Source: Bacillota bacterium
GTDB lineage: Bacteria; Bacillota; Clostridia; Christensenellales; UMGS416
DNA length: 43,620 bases
Direction: 5' to 3'
NCBI GenBank assembly: GCA_023409755.1
Contig: JAEYRA010000006.1
Location: 1-43,620 of the forward strand
Within the stretch, counting starts at the first letter, position 1; the number at the start of each line of letters is the position of its first letter. Under the pieces are notes generated by a model, which did not search any database, was not told the origin of the DNA, and saw only the letters and a list, made by a program, of their open reading frames with translations. A program made the position numbers and the translations under genes. Shown here one piece after another: positions 1 to 8,085 of the stretch.

Positions 1-44
1 GGGCGGGGTTTTCTCTTCCGCTCGCGCTGATCTTGACTTTCCTC

Positions 45-63
45 CCGCCGAATGAATCGGCGG
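45..63. repeat. Dispersed hairpin element, inverted copy
   Basis: A 19-nt palindrome (CCGCCGAATGAATCGGCGG) lies in a 169-base stretch with no gene. Read on the minus strand it is followed by GGGAGGAA and, about 35 nt on, by AAACCCCGCC. This is the same order as in the tandem repeats at 43111-43583, so it is probably a single degenerate copy in the opposite orientation. Confidence 0.8.
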
Positions 64-110
64 AAGGTTCATCTCCCCTTGCCCGTTCTAGAGGTTAGTA
101 GACACGCTGC

Positions 111-140
111 AAGCGGCGGAACCCATCGGTTCCGCCGCTT
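111..140 (+). terminator. Rho-independent-type terminator hairpin
   Basis: A perfect 13-bp stem (111-123 with 128-140) closes a 4-nt loop (CATC) and runs into TTTACTATT on the plus strand. It could end a plus-strand gene left of the window. It also lies just downstream of the minus-strand isochorismatase gene and may act in both directions, although the minus side has no real T-tract. Confidence 0.65.
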
Positions 141-169
141 TACTATTGTGGTATTGGGTCGTCCCGCCG

Positions 170-724
170 TCATTGGTCAGCAGCGGACAGCCACTCGTCA
201 GTCGTCGTCACCCGGGCAAAGGTGCCATTGAGCGCCGACATGATGGCCCCGTGCACCACTCTTGCGGGGATGCGTTCCCCCGCCCACGTGAGGTCGCTGG
301 TGGTGCAGGCGTCCTCCAGCACCGTCACGGCAAACCCCAGGTCGCTGGCCGCGCGCACCGTGGTGTCAATGCACATGTGGCTCATACTGCCGCAGAGGAC
401 GAGAGCCTCCACCCCCTGGGCCCGCAGCATGGCCTCCAGCCCGGTGCCAAGGAAGGAGTTGGGAGCGTGCTTCACCACCACCGGCTCCTGCCCCAGGGGC
501 CGCACCAGGTCGTGGATCTCCGCCCCCACCGTGCCCGGCAGGAAGAAGCTCGCGCCGTCCCCCTGGCTCACATGGCGGATGTGGAACACCGGCAGCCCCG
601 CTGCCCGGAAGCGTTCCAGCGCACGCCTCGCCTGCCCCGCCGCCCGTTCGGGCTCGGCCAGCTCATGCCGTCCGCCGGGGAAATAATCGTTCTGAATGTC
701 TACCAGTACCAATGCAGTCTTCAT
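170..724 (-). CDS. Isochorismatase-family cysteine hydrolase
   Basis: A 184-aa protein of the isochorismatase-like fold (nicotinamidase, isochorismatase and related amidohydrolases). The expected triad is visible: Asp9 in LVLVDIQNDYF, Lys85 in VVVKHAPNSF and Cys118 in SHMCIDTTVRAA, with the typical GxxxxMCIDTT context. The ATG at 724 was chosen because AAAGAGGGG lies upstream and the family begins at this strand; the open frame extends further upstream but reads into non-coding-looking sequence. It is the last of four same-strand genes starting with the GRE, 73 nt after the HxlR gene, so co-transcription is possible. The substrate cannot be assigned. Stand-alone homologues hydrolyse amides such as nicotinamide or N-carbamoyl compounds. 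Confidence 0.9.
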   Translation of the reverse strand: MKTALVLVDIQNDYFPGGRHELAEPERAAGQARRALERFRAAGLPVFHIRHVSQGDGASFFLPGTVGAEIHDLVRPLGQEPVVVKHAPNSFLGTGLEAMLRAQGVEALVLCGSMSHMCIDTTVRAASDLGFAVTVLEDACTTSDLTWAGERIPARVVHGAIMSALNGTFARVTTTDEWLSAADQ

Positions 725-797
725 GGCCCATCCCCTCTTTCCGTCCCAGCATACTACAGCGAACGCCATGCGGCCATTCCCCACTTTTTTGTGGGTA

Positions 798-1160
798 TCA
801 GCCGTGGGTGTCGCCGCATGGCAGAGCCGGGGCCGCAGCCTGCTCCCGCAGGTACTCCTGGCCAATCTGCTGCATGATGAGGATAGCCTCCAGCATCTTC
901 CGCCCCCTGTCCCCGGTCAGCGAATACTCCACCCGCAGGGGGTAGCCCGGGAAGGACTTCTTCTCCACCAGTCCGAAGGCCTGCAGCTCCCGCAACTGCT
1001 GCAGCAGCATCTTCTGGCTGATGCCCTCCACCCCGCGCTGCAGCTGGGCCAGGCCCATCGGCCCTTGCTGCAGCTGAAAGAGCAGGATCGTCTTCCACTT
1101 GCCGCGCACGATGTCGTGGACGATCTCCAGCGGGCAGGTGTACACCGGGCGGATTTTCAT
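798..1160 (-). CDS. HxlR-family winged-helix regulator
   Basis: A 120-aa HxlR/MarR-like transcription factor. The family core is plain: CPLEIVHDIVRGKWKTILL near the N-terminus, then the recognition region GISQKMLLQQLRELQAFGLV and the wing YPLRVEYSLT. The start at 1160 has AAAGGAGAG seven bases upstream and gives the usual family length. It begins 32 nt after the GRE activase stop codon, so it may share that transcript. Many HxlR proteins sense electrophiles or redox state through a cysteine; here a Cys sits at residue 9, as in many members. It may control the hydrolase that follows, but no operator can be pointed to. Confidence 0.92.
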   Translation of the reverse strand: MKIRPVYTCPLEIVHDIVRGKWKTILLFQLQQGPMGLAQLQRGVEGISQKMLLQQLRELQAFGLVEKKSFPGYPLRVEYSLTGDRGRKMLEAILIMQQIGQEYLREQAAAPALPCGDTHG

Positions 1161-1192
1161 GGTGGGTTCTCTCCTTTGGGCTAACGTTGGGG

Positions 1193-2086
1193 TCAACCTT
1201 CGCCCCAGGCCAGCGGAAATCCTGCCGCCCGCGCGGCTGCCAGGTCCTCCTCGGTCGGAATCCACTCCCGGTGGGCATTGTCCTCCCCGCCCAGCTGCCG
1301 GGTTTTGCCCCCGCCGTAAGCGTGGTAGGGCAGCAGCTCCACCCCCTGGCACCCCCGCAGGCTGGCCGCCAGGGCGGCAATGGCCCGGTAATGGGCCTCA
1401 TCGGTGTTGACCCCCCGCACCAGGATGCACCGCAGCACGGTGCGCGCGCCCAGCGCGTCGGCCCGGCGCAGGTTCTCCACCAGTGGGCCGTTGGAAGCCC
1501 CGGTGTAGTACCGGTGGCGGTCGTCATCGCTGTCCTTATAGTCCCACAGGAACCAGTCGACCAGCGGCACCAGTTCCTCCAGCACCGCGCCGTCGAAGGC
1601 CCCAGACGTCTCGATTGCCGTGGTCAGGCCCTGGGCCCGGCAGGCCGCCAACAGCCTGAGGCAGGCCTCCGGGTGCTGGAGCGGCTCGCCGCCCGAGAGC
1701 GTCAGCCCGCCCTGCCGGCCATAGAACGCCCGGTCGCGTAGCACGACCTCCACGATTTCCTCCACCGTCATCGTGCGGCTGACGGCCTCCACCGCCCCGG
1801 CGGGGCAGACAGCTACGCACGCCAGGCAGCCCTCGCAGAGGGCGGCGTCGTACCGATGACGGCCCTGGGCATCCAACCGATGGGCTCCCCAGGGGCAGGC
1901 CGCCACACAGCCGCCGCAGCCGATGCAGTTGCCTGCGGTGTAGAAAATCTGCTGACGGTTCGACTGGCTCTCCGGATTGTGGCACCAGGCGCACCGCAGC
2001 GGGCAGCCCTTCAGAAAGACCGTGGTGCGGATGCCCGGCCCGTCCTGGGTGCTGAAGCGCTGGATGTTGAGGACGGGAACCTCCAT
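1193..2086 (-). CDS. Glycyl radical enzyme activase (radical SAM)
   Basis: A 297-aa radical SAM protein that would install the glycyl radical on the neighbouring GRE. The CxxxCxxC motif that binds the SAM-coordinating [4Fe-4S] cluster is at residues 28-35 (GCPLRCAWCHNPES). An inserted ferredoxin domain follows, with CIGCGGCVAACP and CEGCLACVAVCP, then the GGEP motif (LSGGEPLQHP). Length and domain order match activases of the dehydratase/lyase GREs rather than the shorter PFL activase, which lacks the ferredoxin insert. The ATG at 2086 lies two bases after the GRE stop codon, a tight translational link. The longer open frame to 2512 only overlaps the GRE gene. Confidence 0.95.
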   Translation of the reverse strand: MEVPVLNIQRFSTQDGPGIRTTVFLKGCPLRCAWCHNPESQSNRQQIFYTAGNCIGCGGCVAACPWGAHRLDAQGRHRYDAALCEGCLACVAVCPAGAVEAVSRTMTVEEIVEVVLRDRAFYGRQGGLTLSGGEPLQHPEACLRLLAACRAQGLTTAIETSGAFDGAVLEELVPLVDWFLWDYKDSDDDRHRYYTGASNGPLVENLRRADALGARTVLRCILVRGVNTDEAHYRAIAALAASLRGCQGVELLPYHAYGGGKTRQLGGEDNAHREWIPTEEDLAAARAAGFPLAWGEG

Positions 2087-2088
2087 GC

Positions 2089-4248
2089 TCACCGCCCCAG
2101 AGCCGTGCGTTCCACGATCATGTCCTGCCACTCCCGGTCCAGCGTCACAAAGCGGGCGTTCCAGCCCGAGACGCGCACCGACAGGGTCTTGTAATTCTCC
2201 GGGTGGCGCTGGGCCTCCCGCAGTACCTCGCCATCCACCACATCGAGCTGCAGGAAGAACCCGCCCAGCGCCACAAATCCCCGCAGCAGGGCCATGAGCG
2301 TCTCCGCGCCGTTGGGCCCCTGCACCGTAGCCGGGAAGAGCTTCACATCCAGCGCCGACCCGCAGGACAGCCGCCGGTGATCGGCCTTGCAGTAGGAGCG
2401 GATCATCGCGGTGGCACCGGCGCTGTCGGTGCCCGGCGTGGGGGAGAAGTTGCCCGAGAGAATCTCCCCCGCTCGATACCCAAAGGGCGTGGCCGCACGG
2501 AACGGCGCCCACTCAATCTGCCGGCCGAAGGTGCTGACCCCCGCCGGGAAGCGGATGGGCGACCGTCCGTCGATCGCTTCCACCAGGGTGGCGAAGTCAT
2601 CGAGCACCCGACGCACCATGGCGTCGGCCTCGTCATCGTCGTTGCCGAAGTAAACGTACCGGTTGCGGGCCACCTGCCGCAGGGGCTCATATCCCTCCCA
2701 GTTGGCGCGCAGGGCGGCCATCAGGGTGTCCCAGTCCACCTTCTTCTCCTCAAAGACCAGCTTCTTCAGCGCCAGCAGGCTGTTGGCCGTGTCCACCACC
2801 CCGCCAATGTGGGGCGAGACGACCGTGTGGGTTGCCCCGCCGCCCAGGTAGGAGCGGCCGCTTGCCACACAACCCTCGGTGAACAGTGACACCACCGAGC
2901 AGGGCATGGTGGGGCCCCAGTGCCAGTCCTCCCCTGGCACGCTGCCGGTAAAGCGCGCCAGTGTGCTGCGGTAGATGTCCTCCACCTTGGCACGCAGGGC
3001 CTCACGGTAGGCCGCGTAAAGCTCTTCAAATGAAGCGTAGGCCGCCACGCCATCCGGGCTGTGCAGGCCCAGCGTGTCGTCCAGCAGCAGGCGGAGGCTG
3101 TCAAAGGGGGAGTAGGTGAAGTACGTTTTGCCGGGCACCTGCACCTCCCAGCAGCCGTCGTTGGCAAAGCACCGGGCTTCCTCCAGCGGGTAGCCGAAGC
3201 GCGTCAGGCCTTCAAGGATCAGCGGCTCGTTGTACACGGCCACCACGCCGCCGCCGTGGCGCATCACCTCAGCCACCCGGCGCAACAGGCTGTCAGGCGT
3301 GTTGGGCCCGATGCGTACCGTGATGGGGAAGTCACTGATGCCGAACTCCTCCACAATATCCAGCACCAGGTGGGTGACCTCGTTGGTCACCTCCACGCCG
3401 TTGCGGTCCATGCCCGCCAGCACGATGTTCTGGTAATGCTGGGCGTCACCGCTGCCCACCGGCGTATCGCTTTGGATCCACTCGCAGCCCTTGATGAAGA
3501 AGCTGGCGAGGATCTCCCTCGCCTCATCGAGGGTCAGTCGGCCCGATGCCAGGTCCTGCCGCAGGGTGTCGCCCAACATCTCATCGATGCGCCCGATGCC
3601 CGACCAGTTGCCGGTGAGCCGGGTGAACGCGAAGGTGAACCACAGGCTCTGCACCGCCTCGTGGAAGGTGCGCGCCGGCTCAAACGGCACGCGCTGCAGC
3701 AGGGCGTGGGTCTCGGGGTTGGTGTCCTTTGTCGCATCCAGGTAGCGCCGGTGCCACACCCGCAGGGCATCCACCGTGCTCCCCATGCCGGTGAGGATCG
3801 CCCGCTGCTCCCCGTCCAGCCCATCGTCTGCCAGGCGCTCGTCAATCTCACGCTCCAGGGCGTTGACGCCCTGCCGCAGCACGCGGTCAAAGCCCAGCGT
3901 CACATGGCTGACACTGCTCCACAGGCTCTTGCCCTGCCAGGTGGCCGGCACCAGGTGGGCGATGGCCATGCCCAGCGTGGCCGCCCCGCTGACGCGCTCC
4001 GCCGGGCAGACGCGCAGAGGTGCGCAGGCCGCGATGTACCCCACGGCGGCATCGTACTTCTGCTGGTCGGTCAGGCCCGCAAAGCCCGGCAGGTCATCGA
4101 GCGCCACGGCGGGCGTTGCCATCGCCTCGTCGCCATAGCGCCCGTGCATCGACTCCCACGCGAACCGTCGCGTGTGCTCGCCGCACCGTACCGGCCGCCC
4201 TCCGCGGTATACCGTGTAAAATTCCATCTCCGTCCCCACCTTCTTCAT
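2089..4248 (-). CDS. Glycyl radical enzyme of unassigned substrate
   Basis: A 719-aa member of the pyruvate formate-lyase/glycyl radical superfamily. The thiyl-radical cysteine is Cys366 in NDGCWEV. The GCxE motif with Glu368 is what eliminating or dehydrating GREs have, whereas PFL has CC. The radical loop near the C-terminus is VRVSGWNARF with Gly695; most characterised members have Tyr or a small residue after the glycine, so Trp is unusual. At 719 residues it is shorter than glycerol, choline or hydroxyproline enzymes (about 790-850). The start may be 4248 or the in-frame ATG at 4227; neither has a strong SD. The activase follows directly and an AraC sensor is divergent, which suggests an inducible catabolic substrate. 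I cannot name it. Confidence 0.93.
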   Translation of the reverse strand: MKKVGTEMEFYTVYRGGRPVRCGEHTRRFAWESMHGRYGDEAMATPAVALDDLPGFAGLTDQQKYDAAVGYIAACAPLRVCPAERVSGAATLGMAIAHLVPATWQGKSLWSSVSHVTLGFDRVLRQGVNALEREIDERLADDGLDGEQRAILTGMGSTVDALRVWHRRYLDATKDTNPETHALLQRVPFEPARTFHEAVQSLWFTFAFTRLTGNWSGIGRIDEMLGDTLRQDLASGRLTLDEAREILASFFIKGCEWIQSDTPVGSGDAQHYQNIVLAGMDRNGVEVTNEVTHLVLDIVEEFGISDFPITVRIGPNTPDSLLRRVAEVMRHGGGVVAVYNEPLILEGLTRFGYPLEEARCFANDGCWEVQVPGKTYFTYSPFDSLRLLLDDTLGLHSPDGVAAYASFEELYAAYREALRAKVEDIYRSTLARFTGSVPGEDWHWGPTMPCSVVSLFTEGCVASGRSYLGGGATHTVVSPHIGGVVDTANSLLALKKLVFEEKKVDWDTLMAALRANWEGYEPLRQVARNRYVYFGNDDDEADAMVRRVLDDFATLVEAIDGRSPIRFPAGVSTFGRQIEWAPFRAATPFGYRAGEILSGNFSPTPGTDSAGATAMIRSYCKADHRRLSCGSALDVKLFPATVQGPNGAETLMALLRGFVALGGFFLQLDVVDGEVLREAQRHPENYKTLSVRVSGWNARFVTLDREWQDMIVERTALGR

Positions 4249-4293
4249 GGATTCCTATGGATAGTATAATCTCCACCCGACAATCAATCCACG

Positions 4294-4314
4294 CAGTATA
4301 ATATTATGATACTG
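4294..4314. promoter_or_regulatory. Inverted repeat in GRE/AraC divergent region
   Basis: CAGTAT (4294-4299) and ATACTG (4309-4314) form a perfect 6-bp inverted repeat around an AT-rich 9-nt spacer in the 92-bp space between the divergent GRE and AraC genes. A TATAAT lies inside the plus-strand arm (4297-4302) and a minus-strand TATACT at 4264-4269. It is a candidate operator for the AraC protein. The assignment is inference. Confidence 0.45.
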
Positions 4315-4340
4315 GACTATATTCTCATCGGAGGGACAGC

Positions 4341-5135
4341 ATGAACGTGGAAACCATCTGGGTGCGGGGGTTCTCGGTGTCATCGGGGGTATTCACAGAG
4401 GATGGCCTCTTCCACCAGAAGAGCCTGCCGGTGCTCTCCGTGGTGCAGGCGCTGGAGGGTGCCTATGAGTTTGGGCTGACCCCCGATGGGCAGCAGCGCG
4501 TGGATGCGCCGGGGGCATTCGTGGCGCCGTCCGGACGCATGCAGTACATCACCCACCGTGTCCACCCCGCCACCGGCGTCATGCGCGCCCAGTGGCTGTT
4601 CCTTGATGTGCTGGTGAACCAGACGATGCGGCTCGACGACCTCTTTGACTTCCCGTCGGTGCTGCCTGCCGCCTGCGCCGAGCCCGTCCGCACCCTGCTG
4701 GGGGAGGTGGCGTCCGCCGGGAGCCTGTGCGGCCAGCTTGCCGCCCTCTACCGGCTGCTCGATGTGCTGCTGCCCCTGGGGCAGCAGAAGGAGCCTGCCA
4801 ACGCCTTTGCCCAGGAGGTGCGAGCCTATGTGGAGCAGCACTGTGGTGAGGCCCTCAGCGACGAGCAGCTGGCCCGGCACCTGGCCGTCTCCCGCCCCAC
4901 GCTGTACCGCCGGTTCCAGCAGCAGTTCCACCGCACACCGGCCCATTACATCAACGATGTGCGCCTCTCCCGCGCCATCGTGCTGCTGGAGACGACGAAC
5001 CTTCCCCTCTGGGCCGTGAGCGAGGCCATCGGCCTGCGCGACCCGTTCTACTTCTCCCGCCTCTTCCGCCGTAAGTATGGCACATCGCCCTCGCTCTACC
5101 GCCGGCAGTTTGGCGGCCGGCCCGAGGGCGACTGA
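4341..5135 (+). CDS. AraC-family regulator, probable GRE activator
   Basis: A 264-aa regulator with an N-terminal cupin-like sensing domain (about 1-150) and a C-terminal AraC DNA-binding domain with two helix-turn-helix motifs. The first HTH is around LSDEQLARHLAVSRPTLYRR. The second is around LPLWAVSEAIGLRDPFYFSR and ends in the family signature RKYGTSPSLYRR. GGAGGGAC upstream supports the ATG at 4341. It is divergent from the GRE operon across 92 bp, the classic arrangement for a ligand-responsive activator of the neighbouring catabolic genes. The ligand is unknown and is likely the GRE substrate or product. Confidence 0.93.
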   Translation: MNVETIWVRGFSVSSGVFTEDGLFHQKSLPVLSVVQALEGAYEFGLTPDGQQRVDAPGAFVAPSGRMQYITHRVHPATGVMRAQWLFLDVLVNQTMRLDDLFDFPSVLPAACAEPVRTLLGEVASAGSLCGQLAALYRLLDVLLPLGQQKEPANAFAQEVRAYVEQHCGEALSDEQLARHLAVSRPTLYRRFQQQFHRTPAHYINDVRLSRAIVLLETTNLPLWAVSEAIGLRDPFYFSRLFRRKYGTSPSLYRRQFGGRPEGD

Positions 5136-5152
5136 ACGCGTGGCATAAAAGT

Positions 5153-5182
5153 ACCGCGCGCCGATTGAGCTCGGTGCGCGGT
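5153..5182 (+). terminator. Terminator after AraC gene
   Basis: A 12-bp stem (ACCGCGCGCCGA with TCGGTGCGCGGT, one G-T pair) and a 6-nt loop start 18 bases after the AraC stop codon. It is preceded by AAAAG and followed by TTCGTGTT. It sits between convergent genes. Confidence 0.75.
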
Positions 5183-5221
5183 TTCGTGTTCACAAAGGAA
5201 GTCGCGCCTTGGGCAGGCGAT

Positions 5222-6049
5222 TCAGATCTTCACGAGGTTCCAGTCCTTCAAGCTGTACAGGGGCACCATCGGCAGCAGGATGGGCGTGCGGGCAACATAG
5301 GTCTGGTAGGCCGGGTCGCCGCCATACTGGGCGTTCTGGCGCAGCTCCAGCCGCCGCGCACCGGAAAACATCACATACACGATGACGACGTAGCCCAACA
5401 ACGCCACCACCCACTGGCCCCAGCCCTGCAGGCCGCCGATGCCCGTGAGCACCGCGCCGGTCCAAATGAGAAGCTCACCAAAATAGTTGGGGCAGCGCAC
5501 CCAGCGGTAAAGGCCCGACGCACAGAAACGACCGGGATTGACACGCTTGGCAGCGGCTTTCTGCCAGTCGGCCACTGTCTCCAACACCAGCCCCGCGGCC
5601 AGCACCACCGCCCCCACCCAAAGCCAGGGGCCATCAGCCGCGCCATTGGCCAGCCGATAGGTTGCCGGGGCCGTTTGGGCCACATAGAGCAGCGTCACCG
5701 ACACCCAAATGACGAACTGCGCGGAGAGGGGCACCGAATTGCCATCGGTGGCAACCTCCCCCATCGTCCGGCGGTAGGAGGCGCTCTTCCATTCCCGCGC
5801 CAAGAGGAACCCGGCCAACCGCGCGCCATAAACCGCAAAGAGCAGGCACACCACCGCCGTGCCGGGGGTCAGGCTGCCGCGGAACAGCACCAGCAGCGTC
5901 ACCCCCGCCCCGGCAATGGCCAGTCCATAACCCACCGAAATGAAGTAGACAAACCGTCGGAACCCCACCGCGCACAGCGCTGCGCACACCACGGCCACCC
6001 AGCCCAGCGCCGGCGGGAAGGCCGCACGCAGTGTCTCCATCCATGTCAT
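5222..6049 (-). CDS. DUF1295 membrane protein (steroid-reductase-like fold)
   Basis: A 275-aa integral membrane protein with about six to seven hydrophobic segments. The C-terminal half carries the DUF1295/isoprenylcysteine-methyltransferase-like signature: FCASGLYRWVRCPNYFGELL, then GARRLELRQNAQYGGDPAYQTY and a terminal P-rich hydrophobic stretch. In this superfamily that region binds NADPH or SAM, but bacterial DUF1295 proteins have no settled reaction. The start at 6049 is preceded by GGAGAGGGAG. It lies downstream of the flavin-reductase-like gene in the TetR transcript, so it is probably repressed by the same regulator. An intergenic hairpin (GCCGCCC/GGGCGGC, about 6072-6089) separates the two. 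Confidence 0.88.
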   Translation of the reverse strand: MTWMETLRAAFPPALGWVAVVCAALCAVGFRRFVYFISVGYGLAIAGAGVTLLVLFRGSLTPGTAVVCLLFAVYGARLAGFLLAREWKSASYRRTMGEVATDGNSVPLSAQFVIWVSVTLLYVAQTAPATYRLANGAADGPWLWVGAVVLAAGLVLETVADWQKAAAKRVNPGRFCASGLYRWVRCPNYFGELLIWTGAVLTGIGGLQGWGQWVVALLGYVVIVYVMFSGARRLELRQNAQYGGDPAYQTYVARTPILLPMVPLYSLKDWNLVKI

Positions 6050-6108
6050 CGTCTCCCTCTCCTTTCCCTTGCCGCCCTGCCGGGCGGCCCACTAACGCTC
6101 CCACGGCT

Positions 6109-7035
6109 TCAGCGCTTCTTCTCCTGCGCCCGTTTGTCGTTGATGAGCGCCATATGCTCGGCGGTGATGAGCGTGACGCCGTTCTCCTTGGCCCAAGCCA
6201 CACAGCCGCGCAGCACCGTGGTCAGGAACACCCGCGGCACCTTCACCAGCGTGCGGCAGGCGTCATCGGTGAACTTCACCACATCGTCGGCGCGTTCGGC
6301 GGCGTAGCGCACCGCGTCCAGGTTCACCTCCCGCGTGGGCAGCGGCTCCGCAATGGGCCGGCGGCCCCGGGTGTACCAAAAGTGCTTGCTGTCACGGTAG
6401 CCGTAGTCCACAGGCACCAGCGGGAAGTCTCCGGCCTTCACGCCGTCCACGATGGCCCGGCGGTAACGGGGCTTCATCAGGATCTTGTCGACCCGGAGGA
6501 TGAAGTGGCACCCAAAGCGGCTGGTGACGCCGTTGAAATCATGGTAGGGCGGCTCGTAGCCATCGAGACACCCGGGTTGATCGTCCTGGGCCCCGTCGAG
6601 CTCCCGCATCCAGGTGCACTCAAAGACTTGAAAGCTATCGGTCACAACCTGGGGAAAGCGCTCGCCGGGGTGCTCGGCGGCCATCTGGCCGTCCTCCAGC
6701 CCAAAAAGGCAGCGCTCCATCTTCTCCGCCGGGGTATCGCCGGGGAAGCCCAGACGCACCGCCTCCCGGAAGTACTTCCGGCTGTCGGGAATGAAGTTGA
6801 GGGTGCAACGCCCCTCCCGCAGCAGGTTCTGGGCGGTATTGGAGGAATTGCGCGCGCACAGAAGCATGGCGTAATACTCCCGCCCCGCCACATAGTAGGG
6901 CTGCACCAGCGAGTAGGAACCCAACGTCGTACGCCCGTCCTCGGTCAGCGTGCCAATGAGCACCGTGGGCATGGGGAAGAACGCCGAGGTCTGGTAGAAG
7001 TTGTCCACGATCCGCAGATTCTCAAAGCTGCTCAT
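6109..7035 (-). CDS. Flavin-reductase-like FMN-binding split-barrel protein
   Basis: A 308-aa protein whose first 200 residues resemble the flavin reductase-like split barrel: PTVLIGTLTEDGRTTLGSYS, then AMLLCARNSSNTAQNLLREG and NFIPDSRKYFREAV. The C-terminal about 100 residues (VKFTDDACRTLVKVPRVFL, VTLITAEHMALINDKR) are an added helical domain that I do not recognise with confidence. The ATG at 7035 has GGAGAGGAGAGGG upstream and overlaps the end of the TetR gene by 14 bases, so the two are co-transcribed and probably translationally coupled. Likely role: FMN-dependent reduction of a small molecule under TetR control. The substrate is unknown. Confidence 0.78.
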   Translation of the reverse strand: MSSFENLRIVDNFYQTSAFFPMPTVLIGTLTEDGRTTLGSYSLVQPYYVAGREYYAMLLCARNSSNTAQNLLREGRCTLNFIPDSRKYFREAVRLGFPGDTPAEKMERCLFGLEDGQMAAEHPGERFPQVVTDSFQVFECTWMRELDGAQDDQPGCLDGYEPPYHDFNGVTSRFGCHFILRVDKILMKPRYRRAIVDGVKAGDFPLVPVDYGYRDSKHFWYTRGRRPIAEPLPTREVNLDAVRYAAERADDVVKFTDDACRTLVKVPRVFLTTVLRGCVAWAKENGVTLITAEHMALINDKRAQEKKR

Positions 7036-7579
7036 GTTCCCTCTCCTCTCCGGCATAGAGCCGGGTAATGATGCCATCCAACCGTTCGAACTCGAACGTC
7101 TCGTCCATCGACAGCGTCAGCAGCATCCGGGCTGTGAATTCGGCCAGGAAGGGGTCACCCTCGCAGCCAAAATGCCGCAGCAGCGGTTCCACAAGCCCGG
7201 CAATCTGCCCCATAAGCTGCTGGTGCCGGTGCTGGTACTCCTGCCGGAAGCCCGGCCCCATGGTGACCTGCCCCCACCCCAGGCGATAGCGCCCTGCAAA
7301 GGCCCCGATGGCCCGGTGGATGGCCAGAAGCCCTGCACGCACATCGCAGGCCGTGGCGCACGCCTCCCTCGCGTGGGAAAGGACGCTCTGCCAATCCTCC
7401 AGCATCACGGCTGCGGCCAGCATGTCCTTGGAGGGGAAGTAGTTGTACACCGTGCCGGCAGCCACCCCACAGGCCCCCGCCACCCCCCGGATGGTGAGCG
7501 CCCGGTAGCCCTGGCCCAGCAGCACAGTGCGAGCCTCGGTCAGCAGCTTCTCCCGCAGGGCGTCGATGATCTTGGGCAT
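7022..7579 (-). CDS. TetR-family repressor
   Basis: A 185-aa TetR regulator. The N-terminal HTH is clear (ALTIRGVAGACGVAAGTVYNYFPSKDML). The C-terminal helical domain is divergent, as usual for ligand sensing. AAAGGAGGA precedes the ATG at 7579. It is the first gene of a three-gene minus-strand unit with the flavin-reductase-like and DUF1295 genes, and a palindromic operator lies 12-27 bases upstream of its start. Autoregulation of the whole unit, released by a small hydrophobic or electrophilic ligand, is the likely scheme. Confidence 0.94.
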   Translation of the reverse strand: MPKIIDALREKLLTEARTVLLGQGYRALTIRGVAGACGVAAGTVYNYFPSKDMLAAAVMLEDWQSVLSHAREACATACDVRAGLLAIHRAIGAFAGRYRLGWGQVTMGPGFRQEYQHRHQQLMGQIAGLVEPLLRHFGCEGDPFLAEFTARMLLTLSMDETFEFERLDGIITRLYAGEEREHEQL

Positions 7580-7590
7580 GGCTCCTCCTT

Positions 7591-7606
7591 TATGAACACG
7601 TTCATA
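7591..7606. promoter_or_regulatory. Probable TetR operator palindrome
   Basis: TATGAAC and GTTCATA form a perfect 7-bp inverted repeat with a 2-nt centre, directly upstream of the SD of the TetR gene. Its size and position fit a TetR-family operator for autorepression. Confidence 0.75.
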
Positions 7607-7819
7607 TTAACGCCCGCATAGACAGAATACAAGAGCGATGTATGGTAGATCAGGGGCAACATGAGCAGAAAACAGAAGTAACAGGAGCCCCTCAGTTGCG
7701 TGCGCAACCCCGGCAGCCGCCGGCCGGTTCATCCGGCCAAGGCGCGAAAGCACCTGTCCGTGGCACACAGCCCCCCTCCCGCTCCTAAGCGCGTCCTCCC
7801 CGTATAACCCGCGCGAGAC

Positions 7820-7860
7820 AAATAAAAAGAAGCCGCCCGACGGCGTGTACGTCGGGCGGC
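7820..7860 (-). terminator. Terminator, distal copy in duplication
   Basis: The same hairpin as the proximal terminator (stem 7832-7842 with 7850-7860, 7-nt loop), followed on the minus strand by TTCTTTTTATTT. It is a second, duplicated terminator for the HtrA operon. Confidence 0.85.
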
Positions 7861-7987
7861 TAAGGTTCGTTGGTTCGGGTGCTTCCCGCTCGCGGCGGTC
7901 GCGTCAGTGGCCGACGCGAAAGCCCAAGCTAGCAAGCAGCATCACCCAAGTACTTTGCCATGGCGAGCGCCAACCCCGGCAGCCGCC

Positions 7988-8004
7988 GGCCGGTTCATCC
8001 GGCC
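7988..8004. repeat. Dispersed hairpin element, GGTTCATCC type
   Basis: GGCCGGTTCATCCGGCC, a palindrome with a TTCAT centre, repeated 266 bp earlier at 7722-7738. A looser copy (CCGCCGGATGAACCGTCGGG) is at 12561-12580 after the UPF0126 gene. It resembles the CCGCCGATTCATTCGGCGG family in layout. Confidence 0.55.
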
Positions 8005-8085
8005 AAGGCACGAAAGCACCTGTCCGTGGCACGCAGCCCCCCCTCCCGCTCACAAGCGCGTCCTCCCCGTATAACCCGCGCGAGA

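Noticed and set aside
7729..7935. Small open frame in the 7.7-kb duplication
   Set aside because: It lies wholly in repeated, terminator-bearing DNA and has no SD.
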